The position numbers and the translations under genes were made by a program. Below are positions 57,926-64,000 of a stretch of 64,000 nt of DNA, in pieces; positions within the stretch are counted from its first letter, which is position 1, and each line of letters starts with the position of its first letter. Source of the stretch: Candidula unifasciata (Eukaryota; Mollusca; Gastropoda; Stylommatophora; Geomitridae); NCBI GenBank assembly GCA_905116865.2, contig CAJHNH020004613.1:401001-465000 (forward strand), read 5' to 3'. The notes below the pieces were generated by a model. The model made no database searches and had not been told where the DNA came from. It saw only the letters and a list, made by a program, of their open reading frames with translations.

Positions 57926-60900
57926 AAAAGAGAGAGAGAGAGAAAGAGGGAGAGAGAGGGAGAAAGAAGATGCTAGACAGTTTGTCATAATAGCACAGAA
58001 GATTATCTGTGTCAGAAGATACTGAAAGTAAATGAGACAGGAGGTTGTGGATAGACATGACTACCAATGCCACATGGCACAGACTATGAAAAGAAGAAAA
58101 ATGGCAATGTGGTGTTGATTAATTACATCACCCACTGAGTACCGGCTGGTCCGTAAAACTGGTCCATAAAACTATAAGACTGGCACCATATGCCTGATGC
58201 ATCAGAGGTAAGAAAAAGATACCATGGTTTACTTATTTAAAAAAAAAAAAAAAAAAAAAAGCAAATGTAGGGGCATATAAGAACAGAGAACAGAAATAAA
58301 AACTACCTATATAAAAGAGGTGAAAAGAAGTAGACTACAAGGCAGACCAAAAAAAGATGGTGGAGAGATAATATACAAGTAGTCTTATAAAACTAGGATG
58401 TCAGAGAATGAAAGGAGAAGGCCAATCACAGAGAGAAATGGAGGCATATATCTGCAGCAATGAATCTCAAGGGCTCAAAAAGAAGAAGAAAAAGAAGAAA
58501 GCAGAAGGAAGGAGGAAGAAGAACAAGGAGGAGGAAGAGGAGCAGAAGAAAAAGCAGAAGAAGATACAGAAGAACAGGAAGGAGGAGGAGGAAGAAGAAG
58601 GCGGAGGAGGAGAAAGACAAAGAAGAAATAAAGCTACATTTAACCTGTTCCTTATGAGAGCCTCGCAGTTCCTGTTCCACAGACTGATGCTGATGTAACC
58701 TGACAGATCCAGGGACAGCACTCCCAAGACTTTTGTGTCCAATATCAAGCCATTGGACAAATGAATTCTCTGAGAGTGGTCCTGGAGGAGTAGGTTCCCC
58801 TGCAAGTTGTGAAGGTCATTTTAATAACTGAAATTAACAATAGCTGTCAATCTGCATCTTGGCATACATGCTTCTGTGACTCCTTGATAGTACATAATAA
58901 CTTGACTATAATATAGTGTTTCCCCAAAAGTAAGACAGGGTCTTGTGTTAATATTTTATATTATTTTGTTTAACAAAAAGCACTAGTACTTATTTTTGGG
59001 GATGTCTCTACCCCCCCCCCCCCCCAGATACAACAATGTACTTTATTCAAATACAGTCATATCATCTCCTTTTAGAACATCACTAAAACTCTATAAATCC
59101 AAAATTTCAGCCTGAATTTCTTGCGACTTCATTTACTGTAAAATCAGTGGCCCAAGTTCCGCATTCTAGCTGATTGACTGACATTCAACTCCACCGGAGA
59201 TAAACACAAGGTGCCACCATTTGGATGAGGATCACCAAGGGACATGTCCCCAAAACCCCGTTGAACCTTTAGGTTATATCAGGCCTCCCAGCCACAGCTG
59301 GGCTGGGGTATTAAAACAACAAAAATCTGCGTCCCATATTGGGATAGCACTTATGTATATATATAGATTATTCTAGCTTATGATGCTAACTATGGTCTAT
59401 TCCTGGGTTAGGCTTTATTCTCAGGGAGACACTGTACAACCATGATTAAGGAATCAATGTGAGCAATGGGAAATCTAATGATTGTATTGTTCTCCTTACT
59501 ATTGGCAGAGAATACTGAGAGATGTGCCATGGGAGAAGGGATATAGAAATGGGGACAACTGACAGAACATCACTCTGGAGATAATGATGTCATTATTTAA
59601 GCATATGTGTCTAACTTTGTGGCTAAAGGTCGGGTTGGGGATTCCCAGATTCAAATATTGAGAACAGGTCACTACAGAGAACACAAAGGTGAAAAATGCA
59701 GTGGTCAACACAATGGTGAAAAACACAATGGTGGAAAAAAAAAAAACAGTGGTGAAAAACACAATGGTGAAAAAAAAAAAAACAGTGGAGAAAAACACAA
59801 CAGTGAAAACAAACAGTGGTGAAAAACATGACAGCAATAAATACAGTGGTGAAAAACAGAATGGTGAAAAACATAGTAATGAAAAAATAAAATTTTGATT
59901 TAAAAAAAACACAATGATAAAAAAAACAGTGGTGAAATTATACCTAGTATAGAGATTCTGTAGTCTTTAGGGAGGAAAATAGACTATTCTCAGCTCAAAT
60001 GTAAAGAAAGATTTCTCAGAAGCATTTGCCAGAAGCATGAATGTGGAGCTTATGGAGGGAACAAGACTGATTCTAGTTAATCAAGAGATGATGGGGGAAA
60101 ATACACTAGCATTGGAAGGGACACAACGAGAAAAATAATATAACTAGAAAGTACTTTCTCTAAAACTCACAGGGCAAAAGAAATAGAAGACTTAAAATAC
60201 ATATAGACACAATTTGAGAGAGGGGTGAATAAAATGGAAATGGCACACAGAGGACCACATAAGGCAGAAAAAAATAAAAAGGCATGGCTCCAACAGAGAA
60301 TAAAGGGCACAGGACAGAAAAAATCAGCTTACATGCCCTCCAACATTACCTGGGAGAGACTGAACACTTATGGGTATGCCCCAACCACAATGACACTGAT
60401 TCTACTAAATTCATCAATGAATCAACTATGCAAGCAGAATATACAACACAAATCCTACAACAAACCTGTAGAGCAGATGTCAGTTCTGAAGGAGCATTCC
60501 ATGCAGCAGACATCAGGCCTGACATTCCACGGAAAAACTCCACCTGAGTCAAGAGGACATCCATGAATGTGAAGGACATTCCTGCTGTTGGTTCTATAGT
60601 TGGGGCATCAGCAGCTGCCTCCTCGTTACTGCCTTCTGCTTCTCCTACGAGTGATTCCAGACCATCAGCATAGATGCCAAACTGGGAAAAAATGGAACCA
60701 AATAGAAAATGAAGATAAATATTTAACAGACCCCCCCATATTTCTACAAAGCTTCCGGCCAAAATATATGTTAGGCATGGTCACTGTTTTTAGTCCTGGC
60801 AAATTATTTGTTTCTGACAGATGGTGGTCGTTGTGGATGTATGTAGCAAGCAAGAATTCTTTTTCTAACTCTCAATGACAAGGATATATCGCACAAGATG

Positions 60901-62136
60901 TTCTTCATTTTAAAAAATGCAGTTTTTGCCTGTCATATTCTGTTTCTTATCTCTGTTATGCATCTTCCATCTGATGTTATCCATGTGCCAAGATTCTTAC
61001 ATTTCTGTACTTGTCCTAAAATAACAACATCGACTTTTATTACACATTTAGGAATAATTAATTTCTTTGATACCACCATTACTTCTTTCTTCCCATTATT
61101 CAAACTGAGGCCCATTCTTCCACTTTCTAACAACACAATGTCTATCATTTCCTGTAGTTCTTTCTCCAGCATACCTGGAGAAAATATCCAGAGCTGTATA
61201 AATATACAACAGTTTACAAAAAAATACAGAATTACTTCTACCTTTATTAATGGCTGTTTAATTGTCTTTCCTTGAAGGTCGACACTCATGCCACTTCTCT
61301 TCATGACTCCTGATGGTGTGTTCTCAAAGTAAAGGCTGTAGGTCGCATTGAGATCTTTCATTTCTAAGACAACAAGGGATGATATAATTTAGTTGCTTTG
61401 GGGGTGGGTGTAAAACAAAATATAGATTGGTGAACTAATAAATGACTAATTACTAACAAATATTAGTTATCAGAATCACTAAAGACATGGGAAAAAAAAT
61501 TAAATAAATAATCTCAAAACAAATGCCTGTCTATATTGTTGCAGCCCCACCCTGGCTCCAGCTGGGGGCTGTAATATAACCTAACGGTTGAAAGCGGTTT
61601 CTCGGACCTCTCCACTGGTGATCCTCATCTGCATGGTGGCACTTTGTGTTTCTTGGTGTTTATCGCTCCTAGCGGGATAAAAAGTCAGTCAATGCCTGTG
61701 TACGAACACACTGTTCCAAATGTGGGATGTAATTTTTCATTATTTTAAGGACCACCCCGGCTGTAGTTGGGGGCACTAATATAACCTAATTGTTGAAACA
61801 GGGCTTCTGTGACATGTGATCCTCATCTGAATGGTGGCACTTTGTGTCACCGGGTGTTGGTTGCTTGTTGTATGGTCCTGGTGTGGTTAAACAACAACAA
61901 ACTAACAAATGCGTGAGGAAATTATATGCTAACTTGGCAGATATTTTCCAGTTACCATAAGATAGAACTCAGTTACACTGAGAATCAATCATTAACGTGA
62001 ATTCCTGAACTTAGCAGACATCAATATGTATAACTCACGTGCAAGATAACTGGTGATCACACTTGACTTTCCTTTTTGAGCTAAAATCTGATAGTTGTTA
62101 ATCTGAAAATCTTGTAGAACTGAGCCCAGCAGGACA
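56790..62136 (-). CDS. MTTP: Microsomal triglyceride transfer protein large subunit, C-terminal exons
   Basis: MTTP loads lipid onto apolipoprotein B-type particles in the ER lumen, as a heterodimer with protein disulfide isomerase. Exons read right to left: 62136-62039, 61363-61242, 60681-60466, 58799-58645, 57636-57468 (or 57466), then a terminal exon near 57193-56790. The first five join in frame. Matches to the vertebrate C-terminal lipid-binding region, in order: YSLYFENTPSGVMKRSGMSV (human YSLDILYSGSGILRRSNLN); FGIYADGLESLVGE (VIEAQGLEALI); AGMSFTFMDVLLTQVEFFRG ([20 protein letters not shown]); LLQDHSQRIHLSNGL (LLIDHSQELQLQSGL); LSLDLSGYISISLWNRN; FASMPLRLCMQM (FSQYPFLVCMQM); and WKGCEF near the end (LAGCEF). 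The N-terminal vitellogenin-like lipid-transfer domain lies beyond base 64000. The terminal exon carries a 157-bp tandem duplication that alters the frame. Confidence 0.92.
56886..57199. repeat. Exact 157-bp tandem duplication (two copies)
   Basis: Copy 1 is about 56886-57042 and copy 2 about 57043-57199. By eye I see no difference between them. 157 is not a multiple of three. The duplicated segment is part of the MTTP terminal exon. Confidence 0.95.
57468..57636 (-). CDS. MTTP: MTTP exon with CMQM motif
   Basis: The acceptor is TTTCCTCAG. It encodes (S)GAFYLEGSLRVDSEELDVG.. and EFASMPLRLCMQMKRPDFEF, matching QFSQYPFLVCMQMDKD in human MTTP. Two overlapping donors are possible: GTGTGAG at 57467 keeps phase 0, and GTGAGT at 57465 adds two bases. 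Confidence 0.9.
57890..57965 (+). repeat. (AG)n microsatellite
   Basis: About 70 bp of AG dinucleotides with AAAG interruptions, in an MTTP intron next to a G tract (57812-57828). Confidence 0.95.
57960..58085 (+). mobile_element. L1r 3' end fragment in MTTP intron
   Basis: The plus strand has AAGATGCTAGACAGTTTGTC.. GTTGTGGATAGACATGACTA.. CAATGCCACATGGCAC, parallel to the 1261-1320 region in reverse. Confidence 0.6.
58470..58635 (+). repeat. Purine-rich (GAA/GAG)n tract
   Basis: About 165 bp of nearly pure purine on the plus strand, hence pyrimidine-rich in the direction of MTTP transcription. It begins about 15 bp after the donor of the DHSQ exon. Confidence 0.9.
58645..58799 (-). CDS. MTTP: MTTP exon with DHSQ motif
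   Basis: The acceptor is AACTTGCAG and the donor GTTAAA follows AGGAACAG. It encodes GNLLLQDHSQRIHLSNGL.. LGVLSLDLSGYISISLWNRN, which matches LLIDHSQELQLQSGL and LAIDISGAMEFSLWYRE of human MTTP. A purine-rich (GAA/GAG) tract starts within about 15 bp of the donor. Confidence 0.95.
58917..59008. mobile_element. Candidate MITE (GTTTCCCCAAAAGTAAGAC)
   Basis: GTTTCCCCAAAAGTAAGAC at the left and ACTTATTTTTGGGGATGTC at the right are imperfect inverted repeats about 90 bp apart. No coding. It is in an MTTP intron. Confidence 0.45.
59160..59352 (+). repeat. Dispersed repeat R5
   Basis: It has TTCAACTCCACCGGAGATAA, CACCATTTGGATGAGGATCA, TAGGTTATATCAGGCCTCCC and CCATATTGGGATAGCAC. It is intronic in MTTP. 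Confidence 0.85.
59690..59935 (+). repeat. Short-unit minisatellite (GTGAAAAACACAATG)
   Basis: Imperfect 15-27 bp units of GTGGTGAAAAACACAATGG with A-run expansions. It is intronic in MTTP. Confidence 0.85.
60466..60681 (-). CDS. MTTP: MTTP exon with GLESL and AGMS motifs
   Basis: The acceptor is TTTTCCCAG and the donor is GTTTGT. It is 72 codons, phase 0 at both ends, containing FGIYADGLESLVGEAEG, an acidic Ala-rich loop, and AGMSFTFMDVLLTQVEFFRG. Both motifs align in order to human MTTP (EAQGLEALI and [18 protein letters not shown]). Confidence 0.94.
60935..61175 (-). pseudogene. L1r retrotransposon relic in MTTP intron
   Basis: The minus-strand frame reads KELQEMIDIVLLESGRMGLS.. and GTWITSDGRCITEIRNR, closely matching the 27.5-kb copy. 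Both ends are truncated. Confidence 0.8.
61242..61363 (-). CDS. MTTP: MTTP exon, start of C-terminal beta-sheet domain
   Basis: The acceptor is TTGTCTTAG and the donor is GTAGAA. It encodes (Q)MKDLNATYSLYFENTPSG.. MKRSGMSVDLQGKTIKQPLIK, aligned to the YSLDILYSGSGILRRSNLN segment of human MTTP. A retrotransposon relic lies just inside the following intron. Confidence 0.9.
61545..61885 (-). repeat. Two R5 copies in tandem orientation
   Basis: GGGGGCTGTAATATAACCTA..GATCCTCATCTGCATGGTGG and GGGGGCACTAATATAACCTA..GATCCTCATCTGAATGGTGG lie about 195 bp apart. Both are R5 in reverse, within an MTTP intron. Confidence 0.8.
62039..62136 (-). CDS. MTTP: MTTP exon (most 5' in window)
   Basis: On the minus strand the acceptor is CTTGCCAACAG and the donor is GTGAGT. 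It encodes VLLGSVLQDFQINNYQILAQ then KGKSSVITSYLA, the helical-to-beta transition upstream of the C-terminal sheet. It leaves one base that joins the next exon as Gln. Confidence 0.85.
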
Positions 62137-62159
62137 CTGTTGGCAAGATATGACATACA

Positions 62160-62730
62160 TGTTTTTGTTAGTATAAAACAAGGGTGATGGTAACTTCATG
62201 ATACAGATTTATTCTTTTTTTTTTCTAAGTACTGGGGGGGGGGGGGGGGAGGGGGCGGCGGGAAGGACATTTATATTTGTATGCAAGAAAAATTAATTAT
62301 AAGACAGCACAAATATAATAATATAATCCAAATGACTGTGTCTAAAAGCTGACCCATCATTTTCCCTGCCATCTTCTCTCTCTGTCTCTCTCTCCCTCCC
62401 TCCCTCCCCCCCTCTCTCTCTCTCATGCACATAAATTATAAGACAAAGTTAAGAGTTTACAAGTGACATTGCAGCAATTGGTGCATTCATATAAATACTC
62501 TTTCCTTATTTTCAGAGCACAGATTCCTGATAATAATGGTGCCATAAATATCAAGATACTTTAAAAAGTATTCTCACATCTTTTTTTAATATTAAAAAAA
62601 AACAAACTTTGTACTGGCCACATTGTTTGATCTTACAGCAAGACACCCTGTTTTGACATTCTGGTCACCACCAGCACAACCTCTTTAGCATCAGATTGCT
62701 TTTCTACTTCAGACCTCAATAACAATACTC
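62160..62730. other. MTTP intron: G tract and (TC) stretch only
   Basis: It contains a G/GA-rich tract (62234-62260) and a TC-rich stretch (about 62378-62425). No exon was seen before the 44-bp minisatellite begins. Confidence 0.6.
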
Positions 62731-64000
62731 TGATGTGTCAGTTGTATATTTTCTTTAACACATAATGTAATTACTATGATGCTAGTTGTATATTTTCTTT
62801 AACACATAATGTAATTACTATGATGCAGTTGTATATTTTCTTTAACACATAGTGTAATTACTATGATGCTAGTTGTATATTTTCTCTAACACATAGTGTA
62901 ATTACTATGATGCTAGTTGTATATTTTCTTTAACACATAATGTAATTACTATGATGCAGTTGTATATTTTCTTTAACACATAATGTAATTACTATGATGC
63001 AGTTGTATATTTTCTTTAACACATAATGTAATTACTATGATGCTAGTTGTATATTTTCTTTAACACATAATGTAATTACTATGATGCTAGTTGTATATTT
63101 TCTTTAACACATAGTGTAATTACTATGATGCAGTTGTATATTTTCTTTAACACATAATGTAATTACTATGATGCTAGTTGTATATTTTCTTTAACACATA
63201 ATGTAATTACTATGATGCTAGTTGTATATTTTCTTTAACACATAATGTAATTACTATGATGCTAGTTGTATATTTTCTTTAACACATAATGTAATTACTA
63301 TGATGCTAGTTGTATATTTTCTTTAACACATAATGTAATTACTATGATGCTAGTTGTATATTTTCTTTAACACATAATGTAATTACTATGATGCAGTTGT
63401 ATATTTTCTCTAACACATAATGTAATTACTATGATGCTAGTTGTATATTTTCTTTAACACATAATGTAATTACTATGATGCTAGTTGTATATTTTCTTTA
63501 ACACATAGTGTAATTACAATGATGCTAGTTGTATATTTTCTTTAACACATAATGTAATTACTATGATGCTAGTTGTATATTTTCTTTAACACATAATGTA
63601 ATTACTATGATGCTAGTTGTATATTTTCTTTAACACATAATGTAATTAGTATGATGCTAGTTGTATATTTTCTTTAACACATAATGTAATTACTATGATG
63701 CTAGTTGTATATTTTCTTTAACACATAATGAAATTACTATGATGCTAGTTGTATATTTTCTTTAACACATAATGTAATTACTATGATGCTAGTTGTATAT
63801 TTTCTTTAACACATAATGTAATTACTATGATGCTAGTTGTATATTTTCTTTAACACATAATGTAATTACTATGATGCTAGTTGTATATTTTCTTTAACAC
63901 ATAGTGTAATTACTATGATGCTAGTTGTATATTTTCTTTAACACATAATGTAATTACTATGATGCTAGTTGTATATTTTCTTTAACACATAGTGTAATTA
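62731..64000. repeat. 44-bp minisatellite, at least 28 copies, runs off the window
   Basis: The unit is GATGCTAGTTGTATATTTTC then TTTAACACATAATGTAATTA CTAT. Two variants mix: a 43-bp form lacking one T (GATGCAGTTG) and an A-to-G form (CACATAGTG). It is intronic in MTTP and extremely homogeneous. Confidence 0.97.

Noticed and set aside
58408..58698. Lys/Arg/Glu-rich frames on the plus strand
   Set aside because: They translate a purine-rich GAA/GAG tract. The real coding sequence there is the minus-strand MTTP exon at 58645-58799.
60225..60566. Plus-strand frames overlapping 60225-60566
   Set aside because: They are antisense shadows of the MTTP exon at 60466-60681, which has splice sites and conserved motifs.

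Overview
The window is nuclear DNA from an animal, most likely a lophotrochozoan and probably a mollusc. That lineage is an inference from the style of the introns and repeats, not proven. It is AT-rich, with short exons (68-300 bp) bounded by canonical GT/AG sites, long introns, and heavy loading with non-LTR retrotransposon ends, tRNA-derived SINEs, MITEs, minisatellites and homopolymer G tracts. No bacterial operon, CRISPR array or functional RNA gene was found.

Three host genes can be supported from conserved exons. (1) 267-17762, + strand: cyclin F (CCNF), twelve exons in a continuous reading frame. The F-box N-terminus lies upstream of base 1. Both cyclin-box halves are present, followed by a serine-rich tail of about 500 residues in one large terminal exon. 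(2) 33633-38640, + strand: the 3' part of an unrecognised single-pass membrane protein. It has an exon with eight cysteines, a transmembrane exon and a Ser/Thr/Asn-rich cytoplasmic tail. Its signal-peptide end has not been placed with confidence. (3) about 56790-62136, - strand: the C-terminal exons of the microsomal triglyceride transfer protein large subunit (MTTP). Its 5' exons lie beyond base 64000, past a 44-bp minisatellite. A terminal-exon segment of MTTP is present as two identical 157-bp tandem copies.

The rest is repeats. 17763-33600 holds a piggyBac-like element with TTAA flanks, LINE relics, an ATCT/ACCT/ACCC array of about 820 bp and a locally tandem-duplicated block. 38650-56700 has no host exon I can recognise. 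It holds LINE 3' ends (two with clear target-site duplications), several SINE families, twin 138-bp TTAA MITEs, a pogo-like transposase relic and minisatellites. One high-copy, unclassified repeat of about 250-280 bp occurs more than ten times on both strands, and its edge has been amplified into tandem arrays at two separate sites.

The three genes have unrelated roles (cell-cycle ubiquitin ligation, a putative surface receptor, lipoprotein assembly). They are neighbours, not a functional cluster. I found no clear new biological system. The most informative new observations are the MTTP exon duplication, an apparent parent-daughter retrotransposition pair (50.3 kb and 52.1 kb), and repeats shared between CCNF intron 8 and its 3' flank.
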